Positions 37,044 through 46,764 of a DNA stretch of 52,967 nt are shown piece after piece; position 1 is the first letter of the stretch, and each line of letters starts with the position of its first letter. Under the pieces are notes generated by a model, which saw only the letters and a list, made by a program, of their open reading frames with translations, was not told where the DNA came from and did not search any database. Both the position numbers and the translations under genes were made by a program. The stretch is from a virus. The DNA is taken from IMG/VR virus record IMGVR_UViG_3300034105_001458, positions 1 to 52,967 of that record. One strand, 5' to 3'.

Positions 37044-37909
37044 TGGAAACTAAAAAAATAAAAATATTATTAGAAGATTATATTAGTAAAAATCCAGATA
37101 GTGGTTATGGTTCAATAACTGCAACATCTTTTAACGTTAATATATTTTTAACGCAAGAACTTAAAGATATTGGTAAGTTTATGGATTTTCCATATATTAC
37201 TTTTGATAAAAATGCATCAACATTAACTTACGCACCAATACCAGAAAAATTAAATTATTACGGTGGTGGTAATTTTAACTTTATCACTCAACAAGGTTCA
37301 AACTTTTTCCCAAGTGGTACTAATTTTAGTGATGTTAGATATAAAAATAAAATTGTTTCAGATTATTTTACTAACAATATAATTGTAACTGGATTAACTG
37401 AAGATAGGTTAGAAAATGTTAGTAGTTATGGTTATACTGGTAATACTAAATATATACCAGGTTTTGATTTAGAAAAAGGTATTTATTTTAACTATGTTGA
37501 TTCAATGATAAGTGGAATAACCAGAGTTATTAGTTTAAATGACTTCAATCCAATAATCTACACTGAGGATGCTAAATTAAATGACCCAAATTTGGGCACA
37601 ACATTACAGGGTGATGGTATTTTATTTAAAACTTATTCAGGTAGTACACGACTTGATAAAATTAACGGAATACCAATAACACAGATGTATTATCATGGCC
37701 AAGGTACTAATAAAACTAATTCTAGTTTATCAGCATTGACTATTGAAGAATATTTATTACATATAACAGAGACACCAAAAGTACAAAACGAACTATTTAT
37801 AGATAGAGGTGCAACAACAGTAATACAAAGTCATTTACAATTGGGTGAAGTATCATCGTTGGGTGACCTAATAAATTACGGAAACGGATATTATAATATA
37901 TTAACATAA
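37043..37909 (+). CDS. Virion structural protein, unrecognised
   Basis: This 288-residue protein starts on the last base of the previous stop (TAATG), a coupling arrangement. I do not recognise a family. A basic helical N-terminus (METKKIKILLEDYISKNP) is followed by beta-rich, Asn/Thr/Gly/Tyr-rich sequence, including FDKNASTLTYAPIPEKLNYY and GLTEDRLENVSSYGYTG. There is no membrane segment, signal peptide or enzyme motif. Its context among large late genes suggests a baseplate or fibre-connector protein. The next gene follows after six bases. Confidence 0.8.
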   Translation: METKKIKILLEDYISKNPDSGYGSITATSFNVNIFLTQELKDIGKFMDFPYITFDKNASTLTYAPIPEKLNYYGGGNFNFITQQGSNFFPSGTNFSDVRYKNKIVSDYFTNNIIVTGLTEDRLENVSSYGYTGNTKYIPGFDLEKGIYFNYVDSMISGITRVISLNDFNPIIYTEDAKLNDPNLGTTLQGDGILFKTYSGSTRLDKINGIPITQMYYHGQGTNKTNSSLSALTIEEYLLHITETPKVQNELFIDRGATTVIQSHLQLGEVSSLGDLINYGNGYYNILT

Positions 37910-37915
37910 AAAGAC

Positions 37916-38827
37916 ATGGCAACAGGAGCATACGGTATAGTTAGACCAGCAGACGTTAACCCTAGTGATGTAGAAATTACAGTTTTCTACTCACCAAATA
38001 GGAATATACAAACTACTAGAAGTTTTAAATTAGCATCTTCTAATTTAATTCAAATAGATAACCCAAATAAAACTGGTACTGGTTTTGAAATTTTTGGTGG
38101 TTTATACACATTAAAATTACCTCTTGGTGATTTTGGTGCTGTAGGTATTTATACAATTGCTATAAAACCAGTTGAAATAAGAACAACAATTGTGGATTGT
38201 GGTGTATTATCATCATCACCAGATATAAAAGGTATTGTACTTGATGGTTCTGACCCAAATATTGCAGCATTTGCTGATAAATTTGAAAATAATAATTTAG
38301 CTGGTTATAGAATTGAATACTTAACTCCAAACCCAAGTTCTACTGATTTAAAACTTAGAAATTTCTTTAGAGTTGTTACCTCAAACAATAGAGCTGAACC
38401 AGTTAACCAAAATTTAACAAATTCCAATCAAAAAGCAATTAGATATAGATTTAATGACAATTCGACATTAGTTTTTTGCACGGTATCACCTAGTTCAGAA
38501 TCAAACGTTACACCGAATGTATTCCCATTTATAGGTCAACCAAATCAAGAGATTATAATAACCAATACCTATTTTAATCCATTTGTATTGGAAGTTGAAG
38601 TTGTTGAACATGATATAGAAACATTAGCTATTGGTCTATTTGGAAATCAAAGTAAATCACTTGAAGATGGAGTTTATACATTATATAATTTTAATAATGA
38701 TATTTATAAACAATACAGTCTTTATGAGATTAAAGATAGATTTACAGGTAAACCGTTGTATGAAATTAAAGAGCAAAAAGTGAATATTGATTTCACTAAA
38801 ACTTTTAATGATATTAGTAATGTTTAA
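37916..38827 (+). CDS. Virion structural protein, unrecognised
   Basis: This 303-residue protein begins MATGAYGIVRPADVNPSDVE and is beta-rich, with a segment GGLYTLKLPLGDFGAVGIYT that looks like a phage jelly-roll or baseplate domain, and a C-terminal segment with two similar YEIK phrases (LYEIKDRF and LYEIKEQK). It has no signal peptide, membrane segment or catalytic motif. Gaps of six and eight bases to its neighbours place it inside the long late operon. I can only call it a probable virion protein. Confidence 0.8.
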   Translation: MATGAYGIVRPADVNPSDVEITVFYSPNRNIQTTRSFKLASSNLIQIDNPNKTGTGFEIFGGLYTLKLPLGDFGAVGIYTIAIKPVEIRTTIVDCGVLSSSPDIKGIVLDGSDPNIAAFADKFENNNLAGYRIEYLTPNPSSTDLKLRNFFRVVTSNNRAEPVNQNLTNSNQKAIRYRFNDNSTLVFCTVSPSSESNVTPNVFPFIGQPNQEIIITNTYFNPFVLEVEVVEHDIETLAIGLFGNQSKSLEDGVYTLYNFNNDIYKQYSLYEIKDRFTGKPLYEIKEQKVNIDFTKTFNDISNV

Positions 38828-38835
38828 TTATAGAA

Positions 38836-41800
38836 ATGGCTGAAAACGATAAAATAAAAGTAGTTGGGTATGCCCAAAGGGTTTTTTACAATAATGGTAT
38901 AGAATATAGAAATTTCACACCAGATTTAGTGGGGAATCAAATCACTAGTGATAGTAATACCGCATTATTTACATATGGTAATTTTGCTATAACAAAAAAT
39001 ACCGAAGGTAGGGATGTTATTAATTACCCTAGTAAACCTTATAGTGATTTCCTTACGCTAGATAGTATTGGTGGAACATCAGAAGTTATCGATTTAGTAT
39101 TTAGTGCAAATGTTGATATTAAGTTGAATATTGATAATACAAAGTTATCAAATTTTGCATATTTTGGCTCATCAACTGAATTCATGAGAGTCACATTAGA
39201 ATCCATAATTACAAAGTGGCCAGCATCTATACATGTAAAACCTATTGATAATCAAACATATGATGGGGTATACACTATTGAAAACTATACTTATAATTTC
39301 TATAATAACACCTCTAATTTTAAAGTTAAAACTAATACATTCGCTAATAATTATGATGTTATATACAACATTGGTGGTATATTATTAAACACATATGGTA
39401 ATGAATTAAGAAATTTAGTTGTAAATTATAGTAGTTATAACATTTTATATAATAATGAGGAATATCGAATATTAAATTTTACTGGTTCAACAAATTTATA
39501 CGATGATTATGTAATGATTCTTGTTAATGGTAACCCATTCCCAACAGCGGTTAATCAACCACAATATATATCATATCATATAAAACCAAATAACACTGAA
39601 GGTGAAAAATTCTTTGCGGGTTTAGAACCATTTGAAGATTATTTATTAAATAGATTAACAACACCCAAATATAAATCAACGTTTGATTATCAATATTTAA
39701 CTGATACTGGACTTATATATAATACTAGTACAAGTGTAGTTTGGCCAACAAGTGATGGTTATAATTTAGATTTTAGTACAAATGCATATGTAAATTATGT
39801 AAATGAATTATTAAAAATTTGTATATCGACAGATGAAACTCACTCAGACTTAATGAGTAGATTTTTAGTAAGTGAATCAATTTCAAATTTTGATACTATA
39901 CCTAGATGTGATGGTACTGAAGAAGAAACTTCTGGTCAAAAAATGAACAAAACATTAAAAATATACGGTAGAGAATTTGATGAAGTTAAAAAATATATAG
40001 ATGGTATTGCATATGCTAATAATGTTAGTTATGATAAGAAAAACAATGCACCTGACCAAATGATTAAATATATTGCCAGAGTTATGGGTTGGCAATTAAC
40101 TAGTTCAGTTATTGAAAATGATTTATTAAAAGCATATTTAAATGTACCAGCACCATCTTATTCTGGTTATAGTCGTGGTTTAACAGCAGCTGAGGCTGAA
40201 ATTGAATTATGGAGAAGACTTATATTAAACTCAGCCTGGTTATTCAAATCTAAAGGGACCAGAAAAGCTGTTGAATTTTTATTTAAATTTATTGGAGCCC
40301 CAGAAGGTTTAATAAACTTGAATGAGTATATATATGCTGCAAAAAGTAAAATAGATATTGATTCATTTGAATCAATATTATTAGAAAATAATTATGATAC
40401 TGATTTAACATCTTATAATGTTGATTCAAACGGATTCCCAAATACAATAGCTGATACACCAACGATGTATTTCCAAAAAGGTGGTTTATGGTATAGAGAA
40501 ACTGGTGGAGCAAATGCTGCGACTCAAATCAATCAAGGTAATAACCCACATATCGGACCTTATGATGGTGGTGTTGAATATATAAACCAATTTAGAAGTT
40601 TATTACCTGATTTTCAACCAACCGTGTTAACATCATCAACATTTACAACAAGTGTAGTAGAATTATTTACAAATTATAATAATGGTTTAATAAATAACTA
40701 TAGTGGTGATACATATGTGGGTATTGAAACATATTCTGGTGTTACATTAGAGGATTGTTTCTTATATGTTGCTGATATAATAAGTGACCCACACCCAACA
40801 GCAGAATTAACTGATTGTGGTTGTGATTTACCAACTGAAGATTTATCATTAATTATTGATATTAAACGAGATGAATTAACAGAAGCTGAGCAATTTAATA
40901 ATTGTAGTATAAGAATTAGTGGTTATACATATGTTGATAGTACAAATACTAATTTCTATAATACACCATATGTGTTTAATTGGAATTATTTAACATATAA
41001 TGTTGATGGTTCATTAAATAGTCAATATTACGTTTCACCATTTATATCACCAACTTGTTGTAATAATATAGTTAACGGTGCATCATATTTATATGATGAA
41101 TACATTATTAACTCAACAACTGGTAAACCAACACTATCAAATAGTGGTTATATTTGCTGCAAAGCCCCAACTATTAAACCAACACCAACAGAACCACCTG
41201 TAGCATTTACAAACTTCGGATTTGTAACACCAACTGTAACACCAGTAACACCAAGAACACCAAGAACACCAGTATTATCACCAACGGTTCAAGTATTAGC
41301 AGACTCATCGATTAAAGGTGATGTTTCAGTACCAAATTATAGGGGTAATGGTTGTGGTTGCTATATAGGTTGTCAATGGCGACTAGCTGGACCATTATTG
41401 GGTCAGATGTATACAGCAAATAATGAAATGTATTTGAAATTTGTAACACCACAAAATAACTGGGGGACAACTGGTACACCACAATATAGAGTCACTGTTC
41501 AGTCAGATTCATGTTTTTGCCCATTAAGGTATACAACACCAACAAGTATTGTAGACCCATATACAAATAAAATTGGGTATGCTTGTAAATTAACACCAAA
41601 CGGTAAATCATTATTAACATTATCACAAACAAATGTGACTTATGGAACAATTAATAGTTTATTATACCAATTATTTTATCAAAAATCTATTGGTGAAATT
41701 GCATGTACAGCTACCACCCCTAGAGCATTATGTAATATGACATTGGGGGTAATACCTAGGATAGTAACTAAAGCTACTGACATAAATGTTTCAGTACCAC

Positions 41801-42033
41801 AAATATCAAATGGTGTAGGACCATATACTTACTTATGGGAAATTATAACACAAACTGGTATATATTCTAATTATGGTATTTTAAGTAGTAATACATTAGC
41901 AACACCACTAATTGGTCCATTAAACGCAACGCCGATTAATGCATCATATGGTAATTTTGAAATTAAATTAACAGTAACTGACTCAAAAGGTTGTAAGGCT
42001 AGTACAAATGCTGAATATATTGCAACTGTTTAA
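38836..42033 (+). CDS. Large tail/baseplate protein with Thr-Pro linker and PKD-like end
   Basis: This 1065-residue protein has a phage-type middle region (residues about 455-500: LILNSAWLFKSKGTRKAVEF then LFKFIGAPEGLINLNEYIY), a motif I associate with tail proteins in which a KGT helix precedes a small F-x-G turn. The C-terminal third is Cys-rich and carries a Thr/Pro linker (TPTVTPVTPRTPRTPVLSP, about residues 798-816), typical of flexible stalks. The last 80 residues contain NGVGPYTYLWEI, a PKD/SprB-like beta domain resembling the repeats of the 30073 product. It could therefore be a stalked tail-surface protein. It starts eight bases after its neighbour, and a 73-base gap follows. The tail call is moderate and the host-binding role is inferred. 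Confidence 0.8.
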   Translation: MAENDKIKVVGYAQRVFYNNGIEYRNFTPDLVGNQITSDSNTALFTYGNFAITKNTEGRDVINYPSKPYSDFLTLDSIGGTSEVIDLVFSANVDIKLNIDNTKLSNFAYFGSSTEFMRVTLESIITKWPASIHVKPIDNQTYDGVYTIENYTYNFYNNTSNFKVKTNTFANNYDVIYNIGGILLNTYGNELRNLVVNYSSYNILYNNEEYRILNFTGSTNLYDDYVMILVNGNPFPTAVNQPQYISYHIKPNNTEGEKFFAGLEPFEDYLLNRLTTPKYKSTFDYQYLTDTGLIYNTSTSVVWPTSDGYNLDFSTNAYVNYVNELLKICISTDETHSDLMSRFLVSESISNFDTIPRCDGTEEETSGQKMNKTLKIYGREFDEVKKYIDGIAYANNVSYDKKNNAPDQMIKYIARVMGWQLTSSVIENDLLKAYLNVPAPSYSGYSRGLTAAEAEIELWRRLILNSAWLFKSKGTRKAVEFLFKFIGAPEGLINLNEYIYAAKSKIDIDSFESILLENNYDTDLTSYNVDSNGFPNTIADTPTMYFQKGGLWYRETGGANAATQINQGNNPHIGPYDGGVEYINQFRSLLPDFQPTVLTSSTFTTSVVELFTNYNNGLINNYSGDTYVGIETYSGVTLEDCFLYVADIISDPHPTAELTDCGCDLPTEDLSLIIDIKRDELTEAEQFNNCSIRISGYTYVDSTNTNFYNTPYVFNWNYLTYNVDGSLNSQYYVSPFISPTCCNNIVNGASYLYDEYIINSTTGKPTLSNSGYICCKAPTIKPTPTEPPVAFTNFGFVTPTVTPVTPRTPRTPVLSPTVQVLADSSIKGDVSVPNYRGNGCGCYIGCQWRLAGPLLGQMYTANNEMYLKFVTPQNNWGTTGTPQYRVTVQSDSCFCPLRYTTPTSIVDPYTNKIGYACKLTPNGKSLLTLSQTNVTYGTINSLLYQLFYQKSIGEIACTATTPRALCNMTLGVIPRIVTKATDINVSVPQISNGVGPYTYLWEIITQTGIYSNYGILSSNTLATPLIGPLNATPINASYGNFEIKLTVTDSKGCKASTNAEYIATV

Positions 42034-42093
42034 TTTATTTTAAAAAAAAATAGATTATATTAATGAATAATTAAAAGATTGAATAATTATAAT

Positions 42094-42099
42094 AAAGGA
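42094..42099 (+). promoter_or_regulatory. Shine-Dalgarno sequence of the 42107 gene
   Basis: AAAGGA lies seven bases before ATG 42107, the clearest ribosome binding site in the window. It decides the start: a closer ATG at 42103 is in another frame and stops after five codons. GAATAATTA is repeated upstream at 42065-42073 and 42081-42089. Confidence 0.6.
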
Positions 42100-42106
42100 T
42101 ATATGA

Positions 42107-44980
42107 ATGGAAACTTATAAGTGCCAACCAACGATAGACAACCCATGCTTAACTGCTGATGAAATAGTTAATGGTGGTGGGGAAATAATGCATCAATTAG
42201 ATGGGTCTGTTTCGGTATGGATTAATACTGATTCTGGTGTGGTACCATACAACAATGCGAATACTAAAATATGTTGTGAATACCTAGGATATGTCTTTGA
42301 TATTGAAAATCAAAAATGTTTATGGAGTGACCCAATCTCATGTGATACATGTGAAATGAAAATTGTTATTAACCCAAATGGTGATGATGGTGATTATTTT
42401 ACTGTTAATGAAAATTCAGAATGTTCATTAGATATCACATTAGATTATACATTTAAATTCGATTGTTCAATTCTAGCAAGTGGTGAAACAATAAATGAAG
42501 ATGCAATAGCAATAGAAAGTGATATTGAAAGTATAAATCATGAAATAGAAAGTGCTCAACTTGAATGTGCAGCATTAAGTGGTGCGTGTTTTCAATACAA
42601 TAGTATTTATACTGCTATGTGCTATACAATACTAGTTACTAACCACGTATCTGATTATGATGCGAATCCATATTATAATTCAGTAACACCAGCTAAAACC
42701 CCAGCTGGGACAACTAGTGTATCAACACCACTTTCAGGTGACATGTTAGCTTTACCGTCACGTTCAACAGTATGTTGTTTAACTGAAGAAGGTTTAATAG
42801 CCTGGCAAGCGATATTAGGAGATGTTAAGTATAATGCTTGGTTAGCATCGAATGGTTGCGATACAACGATTTACACTAATCAACAATCACAAACTTTATA
42901 TACAGATGGTAACAACATTGCGTTAGAAACCAATTCACCAAATCCTTATTTTTCAGAAACAAGTGATGGTATTTGTGATAAACAAAATGCATATGAAGAA
43001 ATGTTAAGTGTTTGTGGTGAATACCAAGCATGTTTAGATATAATTGCTGAATTACAAACTCAACTTGGAGATTTACAAAATGAATTAGCAAATTTAGAAA
43101 CTGAAGGTATTTTATGTAATGACCCTATTGCTAATTTAGAGAACTTTACAGCTTCTTTCTCGTTAGATGTTGAAACTGATACACCAATGTTATATGAAAC
43201 CGTATACGAAGAACAAATATTTGGTATTGGTGAAGGTAACCTAATGCAATACATAATTGATAGTGGTAGTTTAACAGGTATTATAATTAGTGGTGAAACT
43301 GGTGTTTTGCCAGGTTTCTCAGTTGAAACAACATGTACTTATGATGAGATTTGCAAATCTAAACGTGATGAATTTATAAGACAATTATATTTAACAGAAT
43401 ATCTACCAAATTTTGGTGCTCCAGAAAATAATTTAGAAAATACTGAGTTATTACAATTAATGGGTGGTTGGTATAACTCAGCTTGGCTAAGCTATGGTGT
43501 AACAATCAATGACCCAGCGGTTATTGAACAGATAAAAAATAAAAAGATAAGAATTAGTATCAAGGTTAATACATGTTGTTTAGATTTTGCACTTTTATTA
43601 GATAAAATAAAAGTAACACAAAATTGTGAATCAATTGATAATACCTTTATTAAAATATCAAAACCTTTTGGGTTTGAACTTGAAAAATTTGTTGACAATA
43701 AGAAATCTTGGGTATCGAATGAATTACCAGAGAAAAGATTACATCTATTACATTGGAGAAATACCGAATACCCAATCAATGACCATAGGTTAGCTATTAA
43801 CACAAAGGAAATTGATTTAAATATTGACCCAGCTAAAGCAATTGAGGGTGATGTATTTAAGTACGCATACAATAATCCATGTGTACTTGATTATACAGGT
43901 AGTAGTATAAGTTTATCTGGATATTGTGGTGGTGATTATACTGATATTAGTTCAAAACTAATGACACCATTATCCGAAGTTAATACTGTTGAAGAATTTG
44001 AAAGAATAGTATATAGTGAATTAATAGATGCGAAAACTAGACAAAGTATTACAGCGTATCCATTACTTAGGTTATTATATGAAAGGTATTTAAGTAATAC
44101 ACTTTGTAACGGCATTAGTAATGGGTATAATTATGATTCAATGCAAAATATATCACAATTAGTTGGTGATTATTGGGTTGATTTAATTGAACAGTTTGTA
44201 CCAGCCACAACTATTTGGGGCTCTACATTTATTTATAGAAATAGTGTTTTTGACACTCAAAAATATGCATATAAAAGTAATACATTATGGTTATGTGAAA
44301 ATCCATCACCTTATTTTCCTTTTTCAGCAATCAGTAGTGATTGCAACACACAAGTAATCAAAGTTGATTTATCAAGTGATACTCCACCAGCAAGTGGTTC
44401 AACACCTTTTGATAGTACCAACTTCTTTAGTTGTAATCAATATACTTATTGTGATTGCGTGTGGACAATGACCAATTATTGTGATTCTGAATTTATAGGA
44501 CGAATAATTGGTGATGAGGAATATGCTAGTTATTGTGAAACTAATTTATTAATTGAAACTGTACCACTTGTATTAAATTTAATAACGGTACCAGGTTGTA
44601 ATGCTTTTAATCAAACTTGGGATTCAATTAATAGAATATTTAGTCAAACGTTAAAAATAACAGATACATCATTTATACCAGTAACAACAGAATACAATTA
44701 TGATGTTATGGCATATGGTAATAATATGAATGGTATAACATTATCAGTAACAAAATTAAATACTAGTACGATTAGAATTGATTGGGTTATACCAATAGCT
44801 TCACCAGACCCAATATTAACATCATGTCCTGGTTACTATACAAATTATGACCCAACAACATCAGCAAAAGAAATGTTCCCTATCTGGGATATAATTCCTA
44901 TTGTTATAGTTACGGAACCAGAATTTAATTGTGAAATAACTAGATTGTTCATAAAAATAGTTAACCCTAAATATTTATAA
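42107..44980 (+). CDS. Cysteine-rich large virion protein
   Basis: This 957-residue protein is not recognised. It contains 37 cysteines, including several CC pairs, a density far above neighbouring genes and unusual for a cytoplasmically assembled phage protein; they may bind metal, form disulfides after release, or stabilise knots. A coiled coil lies near residues 292-330 (EYQACLDIIAELQTQLGDLQ). Other parts are beta-rich with aromatic residues (for example LMGGWYNSAWLSYGVTINDP). No signal peptide is seen. It has the best Shine-Dalgarno sequence of the window and stands after a 73-base gap, so it may be translated more strongly. It is followed after two bases by a small gene. A surface-exposed fibre or baseplate component is inferred. 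Confidence 0.8.
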   Translation: METYKCQPTIDNPCLTADEIVNGGGEIMHQLDGSVSVWINTDSGVVPYNNANTKICCEYLGYVFDIENQKCLWSDPISCDTCEMKIVINPNGDDGDYFTVNENSECSLDITLDYTFKFDCSILASGETINEDAIAIESDIESINHEIESAQLECAALSGACFQYNSIYTAMCYTILVTNHVSDYDANPYYNSVTPAKTPAGTTSVSTPLSGDMLALPSRSTVCCLTEEGLIAWQAILGDVKYNAWLASNGCDTTIYTNQQSQTLYTDGNNIALETNSPNPYFSETSDGICDKQNAYEEMLSVCGEYQACLDIIAELQTQLGDLQNELANLETEGILCNDPIANLENFTASFSLDVETDTPMLYETVYEEQIFGIGEGNLMQYIIDSGSLTGIIISGETGVLPGFSVETTCTYDEICKSKRDEFIRQLYLTEYLPNFGAPENNLENTELLQLMGGWYNSAWLSYGVTINDPAVIEQIKNKKIRISIKVNTCCLDFALLLDKIKVTQNCESIDNTFIKISKPFGFELEKFVDNKKSWVSNELPEKRLHLLHWRNTEYPINDHRLAINTKEIDLNIDPAKAIEGDVFKYAYNNPCVLDYTGSSISLSGYCGGDYTDISSKLMTPLSEVNTVEEFERIVYSELIDAKTRQSITAYPLLRLLYERYLSNTLCNGISNGYNYDSMQNISQLVGDYWVDLIEQFVPATTIWGSTFIYRNSVFDTQKYAYKSNTLWLCENPSPYFPFSAISSDCNTQVIKVDLSSDTPPASGSTPFDSTNFFSCNQYTYCDCVWTMTNYCDSEFIGRIIGDEEYASYCETNLLIETVPLVLNLITVPGCNAFNQTWDSINRIFSQTLKITDTSFIPVTTEYNYDVMAYGNNMNGITLSVTKLNTSTIRIDWVIPIASPDPILTSCPGYYTNYDPTTSAKEMFPIWDIIPIVIVTEPEFNCEITRLFIKIVNPKYL

Positions 44981-44982
44981 GT

Positions 44983-45231
44983 ATGCCGATATTAATACAA
45001 AATATAAATGCGTCACTAACTGAACCAATATCAGATAGTTTAATAGGGATACAGGGTGTTTCAACATCAGTGTATGATACAACTTGTAATCATATTGAAG
45101 CTCCTGGATTTGAAGCTTTTGTTTTTAATTTTTCTAAAGTAATTAGTACTGAAAATTTAATAACTAATGTTAATTATGGTTTAATAGTTAATAATAACAA
45201 TACATTTAAAGAATTGAATATTTCATATTAA
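44983..45231 (+). CDS. Small hypothetical protein
   Basis: This 82-residue protein starts two bases after the Cys-rich gene, and its TAA overlaps the next ATG by one base (TAATG). It is soluble, with MPILIQNINASLTEPISDSL at the N-terminus and a beta-rich end; it carries one cysteine. No family is recognised. Exact packing between two virion genes and normal codon use support it as a real gene, possibly a small baseplate or fibre-assembly component. Confidence 0.72.
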   Translation: MPILIQNINASLTEPISDSLIGIQGVSTSVYDTTCNHIEAPGFEAFVFNFSKVISTENLITNVNYGLIVNNNNTFKELNISY

Positions 45232-46706
45232 TGAGTTACCAAGAAAGAATATATGGTCAATGTGGATTTTGTCCAGAAAGAAATCAAACTGTACACTCAG
45301 TCAATATGAGCTCTGATTTTTATGTTTTTAACAGACCTTATTATGATATAACAGGGTCAACAAAAGTTGATTGTACTACACCACCAAATAGTGGTTTAAC
45401 TAGTGGTGATACTGGGGTTTATATCATATCATCACAAACTGGTGTTACATTTGATTTTATATTTACAGCAAATACACAATCATTTACTGATTTAAATCAA
45501 TCAAAATTTAAATATACTGTACACAAATATAATACTAATCTATCTGGCTTTAGTGTTAATGCAATATACACATCAGAACTTATTGAATGGTCATCTTTCA
45601 GTGCAACAAGTGCAACAACTCAAACAATACCAATAGCATCAATCAACTTAGATGGTGACTATATTGTTAAAGGGCATTATGTTAATAATATTGCAACCGA
45701 ATTTGGTAGTTTATTAAATGAAAAATACGATACACAAAGATATATCACCAGTAATGAATATGCTATTTATCAATCTGACCGAGATTTTTATTTTGTATCA
45801 CTTAAAGAAGCTGAAATTCCTCAAATTGGTCAAGGTACAAATACACCATTACCAGTTGGGACCTTTATAGTTAGTTCAATTGAATTGACTAAAAATCAAA
45901 CACAAATAATTGTTGCTGATACGTTTCAAACATATATTGTTGCATTAAATGGTCTTACATTGGCTAACTTTTATGATTATACTGTAACAACATTAACTAG
46001 TGGGTCAGTGACAACTACTATAATACAACTAGTATCACCAGCACAATCTGGTGACATCTTAACAGTAACATATGTTTCAATAGGTAGTTCAAATGAAATT
46101 ATAAATAAAATTATTGATATATCATCACCGATTCCAAGTGGTACAACGGGTAATCAAGGTTCTAATAGTGTTTATTATAATACAACCACTAGTAAGTATG
46201 AAATCTTTGTTGATACAACACCGATTGATTCTAATGATATAATGATAACGGTCAATGGGGCCATATTAGCTAATAATATTGATTATTACCAATCAACATC
46301 TGATTTAAAACGAATCATATTAGAAGGTGGTTTAGTAGTTGGTGATATTATTAATGTTTACTATAATGGATTTACAAATTTAGTTGGTGATATAACAACA
46401 CCAGTACCTACGATATCATGGTCAATATCAACACCTCCAACAAACACTGGTGGTATTTTTATTGTTGAAGTTTCTTCAGCATCAACATTTACTACTATAA
46501 TTTCAAGTGCTACTACTAAGTATGCGGTTGGTGAACTTAATTATTACGCAACGATACCATTGAGTGGTGATTATGGTGATAATTTTTATTATAGAATTAA
46601 AAACGAGAAACAATATAACACATTATGTAATAGTGTTGTTAAAAGTATAAAGTATAGTGAAATCATACCAATAACATTAGGGATTAATTCAACTAAATCT
46701 TACTAA
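45231..46706 (+). CDS. Virion protein with two phage fibre-type beta repeats
   Basis: This 491-residue protein starts on the last base of the preceding stop. Its C-terminal half holds two related beta modules: one near residues 225-285 (IVALNGLTLANFYDYTVTT, then SGDILTVTYV) and one near 320-385 (IMITVNGAILANNIDYYQST, then VGDIINVYYNG). The NG-x-x-L-x-x-x-x-DY, then GD-I-x-V-x-Y pattern is one I know from phage fibre and structural proteins. The N-terminal region has a CPE motif (CGFCPERNQ) and a Ser/Thr-rich linker. A fibre or decoration role at the tail is inferred. The 58 bases after it hold a TATTTATA motif for the next gene. Confidence 0.8.
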   Translation: MSYQERIYGQCGFCPERNQTVHSVNMSSDFYVFNRPYYDITGSTKVDCTTPPNSGLTSGDTGVYIISSQTGVTFDFIFTANTQSFTDLNQSKFKYTVHKYNTNLSGFSVNAIYTSELIEWSSFSATSATTQTIPIASINLDGDYIVKGHYVNNIATEFGSLLNEKYDTQRYITSNEYAIYQSDRDFYFVSLKEAEIPQIGQGTNTPLPVGTFIVSSIELTKNQTQIIVADTFQTYIVALNGLTLANFYDYTVTTLTSGSVTTTIIQLVSPAQSGDILTVTYVSIGSSNEIINKIIDISSPIPSGTTGNQGSNSVYYNTTTSKYEIFVDTTPIDSNDIMITVNGAILANNIDYYQSTSDLKRIILEGGLVVGDIINVYYNGFTNLVGDITTPVPTISWSISTPPTNTGGIFIVEVSSASTFTTIISSATTKYAVGELNYYATIPLSGDYGDNFYYRIKNEKQYNTLCNSVVKSIKYSEIIPITLGINSTKSY

Positions 46707-46752
46707 TTATTTACTTTGGTGTATTTATTATTAAAATAAAAAGAAATAAAGA

Positions 46753-46760
46753 TATTTATA
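46753..46760 (+). promoter_or_regulatory. TATTTATA motif just before the 46765 gene
   Basis: The octamer ends four bases before the ATG, so a transcript from it would begin inside the gene. A related TATTTATT lies at 46722-46729, 35 bases before the ATG, which is the better-placed candidate. This weakens the case that every TATTTATA is a promoter. Confidence 0.25.
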
Positions 46761-46764
46761 AAAT

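Noticed and set aside
43492-43872. Minus-strand ORF of 126 codons
   Set aside because: It lies wholly inside the Cys-rich structural gene; its Ser/Ile/Leu-rich composition is a shadow of that frame.
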